NCBI RefSeq assembly: GCF_014898055.3
Contig: NW_023601433.1
Span: forward strand, 21,379,641-21,443,640
Direction of reading: 5' to 3'
Length of the DNA: 64,000 nt
Source of the DNA: Talpa occidentalis
Taxonomy: Eukaryota; Chordata; Mammalia; Eulipotyphla; Talpidae
Shown: piece after piece, positions 11,604 through 23,597 of the stretch
Numbering within the stretch: the stretch's first letter is position 1
Layout of the letters: each line of letters begins with the position of its first letter
Notes under the pieces: generated by a model
Seen by the model: the letters and a program-made list of their open reading frames with translations, nothing else
What the model was told of the DNA's origin: nothing
The model's database searches: none
Made by a program: the position numbers and the translations under genes

Positions 11604-11840
11604 GCATGCATGAAGTCTGCATGTATCAGCATCTACAGTGGCTGTCAGAGTCCAGGTGGAAGCAGTGCCAGTATGTCAGTGGTGAACTAGAAACATTTTC
11701 CCTTCTGTGCAAATCCCTGGTATCAAATGTGTTGCAATGGAGTGCTTTTAGTAACAGTAATGCTGTATATTCTCTGATCAGCATACCTTTCTCTTCAGAA
11801 AATGTTTCACTGGAAAAAAGTGACAAATCACCAGAGGAAA
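11604..11840 (+). CDS. DNAH14: Dynein heavy chain exon e4 (AAA6)
   Basis: Acceptor 'tttctgctag', donor GTAAGA. Phase 1 in, phase 1 out. It encodes 79 residues containing the helix MYQHLQWLSESRWKQCQ, which fits the family's 'W.L..L..L..F' segment, followed by a low-conservation region rich in Ser and Asn. The match to dyneins is weaker here than in neighbouring exons. The call rests on splice sites, the maintained phase and the position. Confidence 0.82.
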
Positions 11841-12280
11841 GTAAGAAAGCATTTATTGTTTTCATCTAACTTCCATATATGTTTGCAAAGATTAACAATT
11901 TATAAATGTTAATAAATTGCATCTCCCATTGAAAAAATTGAAAGGTGGAACATAACTATGTTGTTAACATATCTCTGTTATTTAATATAGTCCTCACAGC
12001 ACTTTTGCAACATTATCATGAAGATCGCTGCTGTTGATGAGAAATGCTAATGAGAAGTTAAAACCTTCATATAGATGAATATACAACCTAAGTTTTATTA
12101 CACCACACTTATTTTGAACCTTAGATCTGAATGAGCCTACACATATAACAGATATGTGTTTTATATAACAGAGAAGTAGTTTACATATTACTTTGTATAA
12201 TAGATATGTGTTTAAGAATTGCATAAGAAATAGAACTTACTTTAAATGCTTTGCTATTTTTAGCATATCTTTTTGCACTT

Positions 12281-12553
12281 TATTTTTTTTAAAGATTTTT
12301 ATTTATGCATACAAGAGCTGGGATACAGGCCAGAGATGCAGGGTGTGAGAGGAGTCACCAGAGACAGAGTGGGGAACAAAAGGGGCAGATTGACAGATGT
12401 ACACTGTTGAGGGGAGCAGCAGGCGAGACAGGAGAGGTCTGCTGCGCCATGTGGGTTGCTCCCTGGCCGGCCAGGGATCGAACTCGTGCTGCAGAGGCTG
12501 CGGATTGCTTCACCGTGTGGTGCTTAACCCCTTGTGCCACCAGGGAGGCCCTG
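12281..12553 (-). mobile_element. tRNA-derived SINE, copy 2
   Basis: Full-length minus-strand SINE with an 11-bp target-site duplication tttttgcactt at 12270-12280 and 12554-12564. Box-B-like 'ggttcgat...' is degraded to 'agttcgatccc' on the minus strand. Confidence 0.9.
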
Positions 12554-12564
12554 TTTTTGCACTT

Positions 12565-13440
12565 CAAACTCCTTATTTTTCCCTGCTTCATCTAGTCACA
12601 TCACCCTTCTCACATGTTTCCTTCCACTTTTTTCTCCACTTTGCTTCTAGACTTTTTGCTACAATATGCAAGTATGTTATGCAATAACATAAAACATCCT
12701 TATATGTATTCCTTATGGGATAGAAAGAAGTGGTATTGCTGGATCAAAAGTGTACTTTTATGTTAAAAATTGCTACTAGGTTGGTTTTCTTTAAAAATCA
12801 TAATTGCTACTTCTGCCAATACATGAGTGCCCTTTTTTTCCCCAGTGAGCAGTATTGATTATTTTTTAACTTTTGCCAATCTAAAAAGTTTAAAGTTACT
12901 TTTAGTTTGAATTTCCATGATTACTAGCCAGTTTAAGTACCTTTTCAGATGTTTGTTGAGCATTTGAACTAGTTGTTCATGTACATTGCTCATTTTTCTG
13001 CAGGATAATTTATTTCATTTTTGTCCGTTTGTAAAAACTCCATCAGCTTAACAGGTAATTTCTTTCTGTGTTGTTAAATATATTCACTGTTCATTCAAAT
13101 ATTTTTTCAGAATCTGTCAAGGTTTGTTGGATTTGTTCATTGTATCTGTACCATACAAATGTTTAAATATTTGTCCAGTAAATCATGTCTTTTTTTTTTC
13201 TTTTATGCTTTCTTGATTTGCTATTCTGATTGAGAAGCTCTCCTCTCTTAGCGTAGTCAGTCTGGAATATTACTGTTTTGTTTTCTTACATGCATCACTA
13301 ATCTATCCTGGGTTCATTACTTATTATACTATGAGTCAATATCTTTTATTTAAAGCAATTCTTTCTGGACCTTTTTGTAAAGTGAAGATCTTTTTACTTT
13401 ACAAGTGATACCAGTTTATCAATTTGTAAGTAGATTTTCA
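12565..13440 (-). repeat. Old L1 ORF2 fragment
   Basis: T-rich sequence on the + strand with antisense L1 phrases ('tttgaatttccatgattactagccagtttaagtaccttttcagatg', reading as the L1 ORF2 C-terminal region on the minus strand). Strongly decayed. Confidence 0.6.
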
Positions 13441-14163
13441 CATATTGTGAGCTTTTTTTAAAGATTGTCAATCCTATTTTAAACATACTAAAATAACCTC
13501 TTCTGTCATCTAAGTTGTACTTGAAGTTAGACATTGGGGAAATGCCATAGACTATAAGGTAGAGGTAGGTAGAAATTATAACTATTATCTGGGATAGATG
13601 GACATGAAGTCTAGAAGGCTTCCTACCTTGCATGAGTGTGTGAGCCATTAGGACTCGATTGCAGTGGTTAGAGGGGTACTATATACACATGTCTATCTTT
13701 ATGTTATTAATGTAACATATATAATATTACATATTATTCAATTTTAAAAAGATTTGAGAATCTTTGCATTTCCATTTGTTTCTTATTTCTTGTTATCTAT
13801 CGTAGCTAGATTATCAGTAGAAATCTCTACAGTTCATCAGAAAAGCATCACATATGCAGGAGCAAGTTATAACATGCTGGCTCTGCCCTTTGCTTGTCTT
13901 TTTATTTCCTTCAGATGTCCAGCATCCTACAGTATTCATCAACCACTTTACCATGTTGAAACTTAAATACCTAATAATGACTAGTTCTTTTGTGAGTTAA
14001 AAGATAGTTATTGATACTAAAATCCTATAGAAATAAAGCTCCCTTTAAAATAAGTTAGCCATGCTTTTAAAATTTTTATAAAAAATATTTTCATTGTGCT
14101 AACTTTTAATGAACCAAGGTATTTGATTATTAATCTCATGCTTTCCCTCTAAATTATATGTAG
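13441..14163 (+). other. Intron sequence, nothing recognised
   Basis: Unique-looking AT-rich intron sequence. Only short chance open frames are present. Confidence 0.6.
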
Positions 14164-14240
14164 TTAATGAAGATGAAGAAATTCAGAGTCCTGTAACTTT
14201 TCCCTGGGAGAACCTTACTCCATTTCAAAGACTTATTTTG
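14164..14240 (+). CDS. DNAH14: Dynein heavy chain exon e5 (short)
   Basis: A 77-bp exon (26 codons with the split one), acceptor 'aaattatatgtag', donor GTAAGA, phase 1 to 0. It encodes an acidic start (NEDEEIQSP) and then FPWENLTPFQRLIL, which matches the W..LT.FQ+LL(L)+ pattern of AAA6 in axonemal dyneins. Its polypyrimidine tract is poor. The following exon continues the motif with KILRPE. Confidence 0.85.
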
Positions 14241-15529
14241 GTAAGATGTGCTATGAGAAAATACTGACATTATGACTGTTTTGAGCATTTTATTACTAAT
14301 TTAAACCTTCAGATCTAAAATTATATATACAAGAGATATCTATGTTTCAAATTGACATTAATGGCAGAGGGAAGTGCTTATAATCCATCTTAATGTTCCT
14401 CTAATTGGGGCAAGTCCAATTAGAATAATATTTCTGGTACCTTCCCTCCTTCCCTCCACCCTCATTCACTCCTCCCTGAGAGGACAAAGGTCTTACAAAA
14501 CAGGGAAATTTGAAAGATGAATTCAGAGTGCATGGCTAAGCCCTTTCTCCTTTGTCCCTTTTTGGGATCTGCTTTACTGCAAAAATCACATTTTCTGCTC
14601 CTTATGAGGATACTTCTCACTGCCATAGATTTTATAAAAACAGGTTCTGGCCACTTAGGAAGAAGCCAATAGCTGCCTAGCACTGGTTGTGACAGGTAAA
14701 TCTATCTCATTCTGGGGTTTGGCATCAGGAAGCACACACACCTAAACCACATCTGACACCTTGACCTTATTATCTGTAAAGGTGATATTTTGCCTAACTC
14801 CTCTTTTTCTCAATTGCTTCAGCATCTCACTGGCAGGTTGGTGATGCACAGACACATACAGTTTGGGCTTAATGATGGTGTCTGTGATGGTGAAAAGTCT
14901 CAGGGCAGAACTCCTGACATTCTGTCCAGAAATAGCATGTAATGCCTTGCATAAAGCAGTTTCCATGGAAAATTTCTTTCTTCTAAAATTTACTGTGATT
15001 TCCAGTAGCACCTGAACTTAATATTTGTATACTGTTCAAAATCTTTCAGTCCCTGTAGAGTTCTTAGATCTGTATTAAGTTATCACAAACATGTAAATAT
15101 TGTGCTCTCTTCATTTTAATGTCTTAATGGGACAGTGAGTATTCTCCCACTCGTGCTACTCTGGATTTTCATATCCTCAACATGAATGTGCTTTTCTTTC
15201 TCTAGGTAAGAGCAGGAATAAAATCAAGAAACGGTCTCTTTTTGCAGAATCAGGGACCATAAGTTAGGTTCAAAAAGAGATCTTGGTCAGTGTCAGAGAG
15301 AAAGAAGAACAAGGTAGCCCCAGGTCTGGAAAGGGCTTTCGAGGCTCAGGAGCAGTGGTGGCCATTTGCTCTCACACATAGACTTGCTCCCATTAAACTT
15401 CCCAACACAGGAGCACCTTCAAGCTCTGGCAATCTAAATAATAAATACTTGTTCATTTTGTCTCATTTTACCATAGGGAATATTCCCTTGAGTGGTTTTG
15501 AAAATTAATCTTTAAATTTTCTTCTTTAG
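14241..15529 (+). other. Intron e5-e6, nothing recognised
   Basis: No repeat or gene recognised. An 89-codon minus-strand open frame (14742-15011) is present. It lacks any motif I know and is not called. It could be an old retrocopy, which a protein search would settle. Confidence 0.5.
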
Positions 15530-15686
15530 ATAAAAATTCTTAGACCAGAATGTTTAGAGAATTCAGTGAGAAAGTTTATAACTGAAAAAATGGGAAGTCA
15601 TTATCTTCATACAAGTGGAACTAATTTGAATGAAGTATATAAGGAATCTAGTGCCAAAACTCCACTGATACTTATTCATTCCCCTG
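15530..15686 (+). CDS. DNAH14: Dynein heavy chain exon e6 (AAA6)
   Basis: Acceptor 'ttttcttctttag', donor GTAAGC, phase 0 to 1. 52 codons plus one base. KILRPECLENSVRKFITEKMGSHY corresponds to the conserved 'R.LRPD+V......FV...G..F' helix, and KTPLILIHSPG to the TPLIFVLSPG strand that leads to the AAA6 Walker-like region. Confidence 0.9.
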
Positions 15687-16526
15687 GTAAGCTGTTTTTG
15701 AATAGTGAAGATGATAAACAATATTCATCAAAAGATGTAGAAAAATAGGTTCTGTGTCCAGTTATTCTATGTTTAAAATATTTTCCTATTTTATTTTTAA
15801 ATATTTTGGGAAAGGGGCCTATTAAAAACATTAAACTATATTAAGAGTGAACCATTCTAAAAAATATGAGCTAACAAAGAGGAATATGATTTCTAAGATT
15901 CACAAATATGGAAATTAATTTTCTGGGCAGAAAATACTGCCTGAACATCTATCATTGATATGAAAGTTGACTTTTTCCCTTGCATTTATTAATTGTTTGA
16001 TGAATGTTGACTAATGAGAAAAAAATGTTACAACCAATCAGAAATTGACCTTACTATCCAATGCTGTATTCCTCAAAACTGCAAATGTCTTTTTTGTTTT
16101 TGTTCTGTAAAGTCAAAACAAAATATTTTCTCCTAGGCGAAATGTATTTTATCATCTCCAAATCAAGTAGGTCTTTACAATTCACCATTTTCAAAATTAA
16201 TTCTATTGGACAAAAACCTTGTTCAAAACTTAGATGCCCATGAGTAGTTGGAAGAGAAGCTAAAAATGATCTATTTTAGCTGGACTCACAGCCATGTTGA
16301 GTAGTGTCACAGCTCAGCTAGCTGCAGAGGAGGGAGCAGATTGTGGGGAAGGTAACCAGCAGTTGCCACTGTGGGGAGATGTTATCATTCCTGTGTTATC
16401 CTAGGCCATCTCGCCAGTAACTGGCAGAGCCAAAATGTGAACTCTGGGTAAAATTTTAAAAAGTGTAATGTTTCTACTATGTAAGTGAATTTACAACTAC
16501 ATATAACTTCCCATGTTGTTATACAG
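15687..16526 (+). other. Intron e6-e7, nothing recognised
   Basis: AT-rich unique sequence. 16260-16450 has slightly higher GC and resembles a decayed MIR/L2-type remnant, but I cannot place it. Confidence 0.45.
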
Positions 16527-16737
16527 AGATTGATATCACAAATATTCTCCTGAAATTTGCACAAGAGTTAAAAGGAACAACGAAACATGTCAGAGTGATT
16601 TCTTTTGGTGATGTCCAGGCAGCTAAAGCAGAAGACCTCATCACAAAGGCCCAAGGAGAGACAGAACAGTGGGTCTTCCTCCAGAACTGCCACCTTGCAG
16701 CATCATTTATGATGAGGCTTTGTGCTATTGTGGAATC
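16527..16737 (+). CDS. DNAH14: Dynein heavy chain exon e7 (AAA6)
   Basis: Acceptor 'gttatacag', donor GTGAGA, phase 1 to 2. 70 residues. It contains EIDITNILLKFAQEL (family GxDPxxxLxxLAEE), VRVISFGDVQAAKAEDLI (family SLGQGQGPxAExxI) and EQWVFLQNCHLAASFM, the invariant WV.LQNCHLA motif. The usual GQGQG glycine turn is replaced by FGDVQAA, one of the divergences that point to DNAH14. Confidence 0.92.
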
Positions 16738-17089
16738 GTGAGAGTTTTATGTTTATTTCTAAGTAATCATATTAATTATAAACAGGGAGGTAAAACTGGA
16801 AATGGCAAGATATACTGTGCTTCAACAATGATAAGATAATGTGTTGGGACACTCAGAGGAAACTTGGGTTTCCATTTCTTCCTTGGGTTTCCATTTCTCC
16901 AAGAATTTGAAAACTACACTAAGTAAATAAGCTTTTGTTAGAACAGAGGTCTCTTTAGTTTTTACTTTCCACATGTTTTATCACTTTCTCACATCAGATT
17001 TTCATTTTCAATAAATATACTTATATACCTACACACACATACAGATGTATAGATCTATAACCTGTGTTTTTTTTTTTTTTTTACTCTTC

Positions 17090-17460
17090 CTATTGAATTA
17101 CTCTGGTTCTTATGTCACAAATCAACTGACCATAAGTGTGGGTCTATTTCTCTTTCATCATTACCACGCTGTCTTATTACTACAGGTTTAAACAAAATCA
17201 TGATAAGATAGCATGTGTATTCTAGCTTTGTTTTCATTTTCAAGATTGTTTTAGCTATTCTAGGTCTTTTCGTGTTTCCTATACATTTTAGAATTTCTAA
17301 AAAAAGTCAAGATTTTCACTGGAATTGTGTTGAATTTACAGATCACATTTAGATGACTATTAACCTTAATAATATTGTGACTTCTAACCCACGATCATGA
17401 TATAACTGTCCATTTATTCGGATTTTCTTTAATATTTTAATCAAATATTTTCTTTAATTT
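17090..17460 (-). repeat. Old L1 ORF2 fragment
   Basis: Antisense L1 phrases such as 'tgttttagctattctaggtcttt' and 'tggaattgtgttgaatttacagatcac', strongly diverged from the young L1s in the window. Confidence 0.65.
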
Positions 17461-17800
17461 TTTTTTAATTAATAAATTTTATTTTTATATTCCCCATACA
17501 ATTGCAATCCCCCCATTCTGACCCCAATCCCTCCCCTCCCGCCCCCCACCCCCAAAAAGTGTCTCTGGTTCATAGTTTTTGTTGATTTTGATTTTCACTT
17601 TCTTATAGTTATTCATTTTCCTGGTCCCTAATTTAAGTTTTCTAGATCCCTGCTATGAGTGAGACCATCCGGTATTTTTCTTTTTCTTTTTGGCTTATTT
17701 CACTGAGCATGATCCCTTCCAGCGTCATCCATGTTGCTGCAAATTGCATGTGTTTATCTTTTTTGAATGCTGAGTAATATTCCATGGTATATATGTACCT
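17461..17800 (-). mobile_element. 5'-truncated L1 3' end (younger type)
   Basis: Antisense L1 3' UTR and ORF2 end, almost identical to 39680-40010 ('ttatattccccatacaattgcaa', then the oligo-C stretch, then 'gagtaatattccatggtatatatgtacc'). About 340 bp. The SINE at 17806 sits immediately next to it. Confidence 0.85.
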
Positions 17801-17805
17801 GTGTT

Positions 17806-18072
17806 TTTTTTATTTATTTTTATTTATACAAGAACTGGGGTACAGGCCAGAGGCGTGGGAGGGTGAGAGAATTCACCAGAGACAGAGCAGGGAGCAGAAT
17901 AGGCAGATTGACCGAAATACACTGCTGAGGGGAGCAGCGGGTGAGTCAGGAGAGGACTGCCATGCCATGTGGTTATCTCCCTGGCTGGCTGGGAATCGAA
18001 CCTGCACTGCAGAGGCTGCGGACAGCTTCACAGTGCTGCACTCAACCCTCTGCATCATTGGGGAGGCTCCCC
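17806..18072 (-). mobile_element. tRNA-derived SINE, copy 3
   Basis: Minus-strand SINE with complete head and internal region. The head at the right end is mutated ('attggggaggctccc'). Abuts the truncated L1. Confidence 0.85.
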
Positions 18073-20371
18073 TATAACCTGGTTTTTGATAGTCATATTA
18101 TAAGATTCCAAACAGTAGAATGCAAAAACTCATAACTAGCCTTTCAGTGATGATTTATTTTATGGCTTATCTTGAGTTTATTCTGACTTTATGTAGCTCA
18201 ACACATTCACTGAAAGGCTGTATGGTCCAAAGCACTTATTCAAGCAGAAATTTCCATATCACAAATATTGTTTTGCTTGTTTGTTTGCAGTGAAAGTATG
18301 AAGAAGTTGGTTGCTATAACTTTGAGTTAAGAGTTCTCCATGTGTTGAAATAGTAATGTTTCAGTCCTTTACACCCTATACTTTCTCCCTCAACCTTGCC
18401 TTTCTGTCTTCTTTACTTTATAGGGACAGTAGTGCACATAAAGTATTGTGCAATTTTCATGCTATTATTTTTGTTGTAAACATGCTCAAGGAAATTATAA
18501 AAGCAAAACACAATTGCCTAACTTAAATTTCTAAAATCTTTGCTAATTATTCCATTCTCTGTTCATATTTTAGCAGATTAAACTAAATATGTTATATTAA
18601 ATATATAATTTTTCTTTTTCACATTTATTTCATCATCAGAAGAAGACTACTTAGTTATGTGATTTCAATGGATATAAATTTTAGAAGGATGATACAATAG
18701 TTTCTACCAGGTCTCTTATTCATATGCACTCTAAAAGTATTTATAGAGAACCTATTATTTGCCAAGAATCATTCTAGAAACTAAGGACATAGTATGGACC
18801 AGACAGATATTGTATCACTCTTCAAAAGTGTATTTACATAGAGAGAAACAATAGAATAATAGATAGTGATGGTTGGTTTTAAAAAAAGAAATTAGAGAAA
18901 TGACTTTTAAAACAGTTTCAAAGTTTTACTAACAGTAATTAATAATAAACAAAAAATTCTTATATAATTGCAATGTAACTAAAAAGAAATTCATATTTCT
19001 TTACCAAATCAAGATTTTAATATTTAAGACTAGCACTCTAGAAACCCACAGTAGGAGAGAAAAATGTGGATTTTTAATAAATTTCTTAAATTCAGAAAAA
19101 AAAGAAAATATTCACAATTAAAATATTCATTTTAAAAATGAGAGGAAAAAAGAAAGATGCGGAGGGAGAGAGAAAGTGGAGGAAACTATAACTTCTTACT
19201 GAGTTTGCAGATTATTTTTGTTTTTAATTTTCTGTCTGCTGTTATTTTGCTTTTGTTGTTTTGGTTTTGTAAATTTTAAAATAATAACTTCAGATATACA
19301 GAAAAGTTGCTAGAAGAGTTCAAAAATTCCTCTGAAACTTTTATTTCTACTTCCCCATTGTTAGCATTGGTCTTATCATTTCTTTCATATGTAGGTAATT
19401 TTTTTTCTGAATCATTTGAAAGTAAACTGCAAACATGATGCTACTTGATCCTTAAATACTTCAGTGTATTTAGTGATTATATAAGCAACCCAATTTAGTC
19501 CTATGTAGCCTATTGTGCCAATAATATCTTTTACTGCAAAAAAAAACAAAAAAACAATAAAGAAAAGAAAAAAGAAAAAAAGTTCTAAGTCAGGATTTCT
19601 CTTTGCATTCAGCTGTAATGTCTCTTAAATATCTTTTATTCTAGAAGAGTTAGTCAGTCTTTGTCTTTCATAAGTTTGAAGTTTTTTTGAGAAGCACAAG
19701 CCAGTTGTTTTCTAATGCCCATCTTTTCTCATGGCTGGATCAAGTTTATGCAGTCTTGGCAGGAATACCACAGCAGGGGTGCTGTCTCCTTAATACATTT
19801 ATCACGAAACATACCATGTCAGTCTGTTCTGTTATTCATGATAGTAACTTTGACCATTTCATCAAAATGATACCTAATGATTTCATTAAAATGACACTTG
19901 ACTTTCAAAACATGTACCCATGACAAATTTTCACCCATTACTTTCAATATCCATGGATACTTTTTGACTGAGTTATTCTTATATTATTTGCTAAATTGTG
20001 GCTTTCTAACTGCATAATTCTGCTATATTTGTAAATAATGTTCTATTAGAAGAAAGAACTTTTCTTTCTGTCTTGTTTATTACTTGTTTATATCTGCATG
20101 GGCTCATGGATTTCTATTTTATTTAATAAGTTGAAATCTGTTACTATCCTCATTATTTTGATATTCACTTTACATAGATAAAGCCAGGGGAACTCTTCAT
20201 TTTGCTCTTTTCATTTTTTTCTATGTTCTTTGCAATGAGTACATAAACTTTTCTACTTGAGGGGTCAAAAATGCTTTTATAAAATAAAAATTATTGGGTT
20301 TTTGTGCTAATCCTTGTGCAACACAAAAGTGGTCGGGAGATAATCAGAGTAGTCTAAATAAGACCTTTGAT
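18073..20371 (+). other. Intron e7-e8, old repeat material
   Basis: 19260-19990 resembles an ancient interspersed repeat common in mammals (phrases 'cagaaaagttgctagaagag', 'ttgaaagtaaactgcaaacatgatg', 'ggcaggaataccacag'). I cannot name the family. I see nothing else in 18073-19250 beyond AT-rich sequence and an A-rich run at 19540-19585. Confidence 0.45.
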
Positions 20372-20387
20372 TATTTAAGTGATTTCT

Positions 20388-20661
20388 TTTTTTTTAAAAA
20401 AAGATTCATTTATTTATGCATACAAGAGCTGGGGTATACTCCAGAGATGCGGGTGGTGAGAGGATCCACCAGAGACAGAGCGGGGAACAGAACAGGCAGA
20501 CTGACTGAAATACACTGCTGAGGGGAGCAGCGGGCGAGACAGGAGAGGTCTGCTGTGCCACATGGGTTGCTTGCTGGCTGGTTGGGGATCGAATGTGTGC
20601 TACAGAGTGTTTGAATGGCTTCATGTGTGGTACTTAACCCCTTGTGCCACCAGGGAGGCCC
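20388..20661 (-). mobile_element. tRNA-derived SINE, copy 4
   Basis: Minus-strand SINE with a perfect 16-bp target-site duplication tatttaagtgatttct at 20372-20387 and 20662-20677. Inserted 110 bp upstream of exon e8. Confidence 0.93.
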
Positions 20662-20770
20662 TATTTAAGTGATTTCTAAGGTCACTTCAAACATTAAAGT
20701 ATTATGATTCTTAGGAAATGTTGTTTTTAATTTTTCACATTAAAATATTGATGAATATTTTGTTTTGCAG

Positions 20771-20873
20771 ATTTAATAGTCCAACTGTCACTATCGACCC
20801 TAAATTTAGACTATGGTTAAGCTCAAAATCAGACCGTTCTTTCCCAGTTCCTATTCTTCAAAAGAGTTTAAAG
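20771..20873 (+). CDS. DNAH14: Dynein heavy chain exon e8
   Basis: Acceptor 'attttgttttgcag', donor GTAAGG, phase 2 to 0. 35 residues including DPKFRLWLSSKSDRSFPVPILQ, a clear match to the dynein 'h..FRLWLTS.....FPV.ILQ' signature after AAA6. Confidence 0.93.
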
Positions 20874-20944
20874 GTAAGGACAAAGTATGACAAATTTGTC
20901 ACAACAAAAATATCTCTTAGCCTCTGTGAGACATATAGGTAATA

Positions 20945-21150
20945 GACATTACCAAAAGGGGGAAGTGGGGTGGAAAGGAATGTTAGAGGTGTCATCTCGA
21001 TAGTAGGAAGAGCACTGGAACTTTGGTGATTGTTGAGGTGTAGCTTGTACATGTGTAGAAGTGAAGATGTGCCCCCAAACTTATAGAGTCTATAAATCAA
21101 TTGTAAATTGATAAAATCTCTCAATTTCATTATCAATAAAATTTTATTAA
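20945..21150 (+). repeat. L1-3'-end-like repeat, family copy C (weak)
   Basis: Lies just after e8. 'ggaactttggtgattgttgaggtgtag ... tgtagaagtgaagatgtg ... tcaataaaattttatt' is a loose match to the copies at 8841 and 10985. Confidence 0.4.
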
Positions 21151-21506
21151 ATGAAAAAATGTAACAGGTTTAATATTGATGAACAAGGAATATAAATCAT
21201 CTTGCATTCATCATTCTGAATTAAGAAGAAAATGCTAAATTTCTGCTCTAGTATGCTAAATTTCTTTGCTCAGCCCTATATATGGACCAGGAAGGATACT
21301 AAAGCAGTAGACAAGATCCCTGCTTTATTAAATATTTTTTTTCTCCTACAAGGATGCTTGGTCTTCCAACTGTTCTAAACCAGAATATAGAATTTGTGCA
21401 CTTGTGTTGCCCCTTGCTTCTTATTTTTCCTATCTCTGCTCGCTCTAACCATTTTATAGTTCACTAGTTCTCTAGAAGGGGTTTAAAGAGCAGGTTGAAA
21501 TTATTA

Positions 21507-22151
21507 TTTTTTTTTGGTTGCTCCACCAGCTTTTTTTTTTTTTAAGATTTATTTATTTATACAAGCACCAGGTACAGTTAGAAGCACGGGAGGGTGCGAG
21601 AATTCACCAGAGCCAGAGCAGGGAGTAGAACAGGCAGACTGACGAAGTACACTGCTGAGGGGAGCAGCGGGCGGCAGGAGAGGTCTGCGCACTGTATGGG
21701 ACCCTCGCCCAGAGGCCAGGGATTGAACAGGCGCTGCAGAGGCTGAGGGTAGCCTCGCAACCCAGCGCCCAACCGCTGCGCCACTGGGGAGGCCCCTCCA
21801 CTAGCTTTTTTTTATATTAATTTTTTTTAATTTTTTTACATCATTGTTCATTTTTAAACCATATTTGCTTCTCCACACCCTCAGGTTAGTCCCCATAGAG
21901 TTTCCTTCACCAATGTACCAGTGCGTCGGAAAAAGAAAAATATCGGATGGTTTCAATTATAGCAGGAATATAGGGGAACCAAATAAGACTTCAGTGTAAA
22001 AAAAAAATAATACCAGTACAAAATAGAACAAAGCAAAAACAGACAATTATAAATCAGAGACATCCTGCAGGGGAGGAGGTGGGAGAGGGATCAGAGGGAG
22101 GGAGGGAGGAGCACAGGGGACCAAGGTGATGGTGCACTGGTGCATTGGGGA
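21507..22151 (-). mobile_element. 5'-inverted (twin-primed) L1 with a SINE in its tail
   Basis: The left part (about 21800-21925) is L1 3' UTR on the minus strand. The right part (about 21930-22151) is the adjoining upstream 3' UTR on the + strand. Both are bounded by one 15-bp target-site duplication aggttgaaattatta (21492-21506 and 22152-22166). This head-to-head arrangement within one pair of duplications is the signature of twin priming. Confidence 0.85.
21532..21797 (-). mobile_element. tRNA-derived SINE, copy 5, GC-rich variant
   Basis: Minus-strand SINE of a distinct subfamily: the tail side reads 'tacaagcaccaggtacagttagaagc', and the internal segment is shortened and GC rich. Flanked by ctccaccagctttttt and ctccactagctttttt (one mismatch), which lie inside the L1 A-tail. 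It therefore inserted after that L1. Confidence 0.88.
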
Positions 22152-22166
22152 AGGTTGAAATTATTA

Positions 22167-23200
22167 ACTGCAAAGTCCTCATTCACTATTATCTATGACT
22201 TCTACTTATATCCTTCATTGAGTCTGAATAAACACTAAGACTTGGTCACTTCTGTTAAACAAATGTCCAGTTGACCAAAAAATGGAACCCTAATAGAAAA
22301 GAACACTGACCATGGCACAGACAGATGGCTGTGCCCAGACACATGAGCACATACACACTTCCAGCATCGACAGAAGCAGGTGAGATAGAGGTAGTCAGGT
22401 GGATAGGGCGGTTTCCCAACAGGGTCCTTCCCCAGCCTGAGAATAATTCAACTTCACTCTTAGGAAACAAAGAAATGAGCTTTCCCCTGCTCCTCCCAGT
22501 TGATACTGTATATTGACCCAAACACATTTACTGTTACTGATCCTGAAATCTCATGTTCATGCACAAACACACACATACACACACAGAATCAAGTATCACA
22601 TGTATGTCTCCACACATACATATATACATACAATACATATAGGTCATATACACCCAATTTTTATATATTGAATGTACTCATGTATGTATATGTCATTATT
22701 CAAGTAAATAATATTTCTTACACTTCATAGTTTCAGACTCAACAACCAAACTTTTAAAAATGCCTGCCAGTGAATTCTTTCCTCTACTTAACCTTCAGTC
22801 CCTCCTCACTTGAACTATTCCATTTAAGAAGGCAACCAAAGGATTTTTAATTACTACTCTCATTAATATGTGATGACTAATACTTCCATTGATTCCGTAG
22901 TCCTCTGTTTCCTGTGACTTGACACTTTCTGTATCAGCTGCCTCGCTGAGGCCACGTGGTCTGGCTCTGTTTCACCCACAACTAATTCAGTTTAGACTAC
23001 AGTAACTCTCACTGTCAGACTTCCTAAAATTTTGTGTTTTCACAACTCTATACTTAGAGGGAATCAAAGTGCTTTTAATGACAATGTTATTCTCATTTTA
23101 ATATATGACTTGGAACAAAAGAAATCTGGTACACTCCTTTCACAGAAGTTTTCAAACAAAGGAAGACTAACACAAGATTTTTGATTTGCCACTGAGTCTT
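22167..23200 (+). other. Intron e8-e9, microsatellite only
   Basis: Contains a CA/TA-rich tract at about 22561-22640. I recognise no repeat or gene in the rest. Confidence 0.5.
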
Positions 23201-23215
23201 AAAAATGCTTACATC

Positions 23216-23483
23216 TTGTGGGCCTCCCCTGGTGGTGCAGGCAGTTGAACACCGCGCTGTGAAGCTGCGAGCAGCCTCTGTAGCGCCGGTTCGATCCCCA
23301 CCGGCCTGTGAGGGTCCCACATGGCTAGCAGACCTCTCCTGTCTTGCCTGCTGCTCCCCTCAGCAGTGTATTTCGTCAGTCTGCCTGTTCTGTTCCCCGC
23401 TCTGTCTCTGGTGAATCCTTTCACCGTCCTGCGCATCTGGCTTGTACCCTGGTTCTTGTATAAAAATTGATAAATTTTTTAAA
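23216..23483 (+). mobile_element. tRNA-derived SINE, copy 6
   Basis: Plus-strand SINE starting 'ttgtgggcctcccctggtgg', with a box-B-like 'ggttcgatcccc' and an A-rich tail. 15-bp target-site duplication aaaaatgcttacatc at 23201-23215 and 23484-23498. Ends 114 bp before exon e9. Confidence 0.92.
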
Positions 23484-23597
23484 AAAAATGCTTACATCCT
23501 CAGCTAATGCTTTTGTCAGTGCTATGCAGAGACCCCTCTAGTCTCGGTGCCTGCCTCTGTGCTCACAGCTGATTTTTATTCACAATTTGTTTAAAAG

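Noticed and set aside
12305..12687. Overlapping 96-codon frames
   Set aside because: Contained in SINE copy 2 and its flank. The same peptides recur in other SINE copies.
14742..15011. 89-codon minus-strand open frame
   Set aside because: Looks protein-like in composition, but I recognise no family and see no retrocopy hallmarks (no A-tail or target duplication). Not enough to call.
17873..18058. tRNA gene candidates from the A/B-box-like heads of the SINEs
   Set aside because: The heads lack a foldable full cloverleaf and are followed by SINE bodies and A-tails. They are tRNA-derived retroposons, not tRNA genes.
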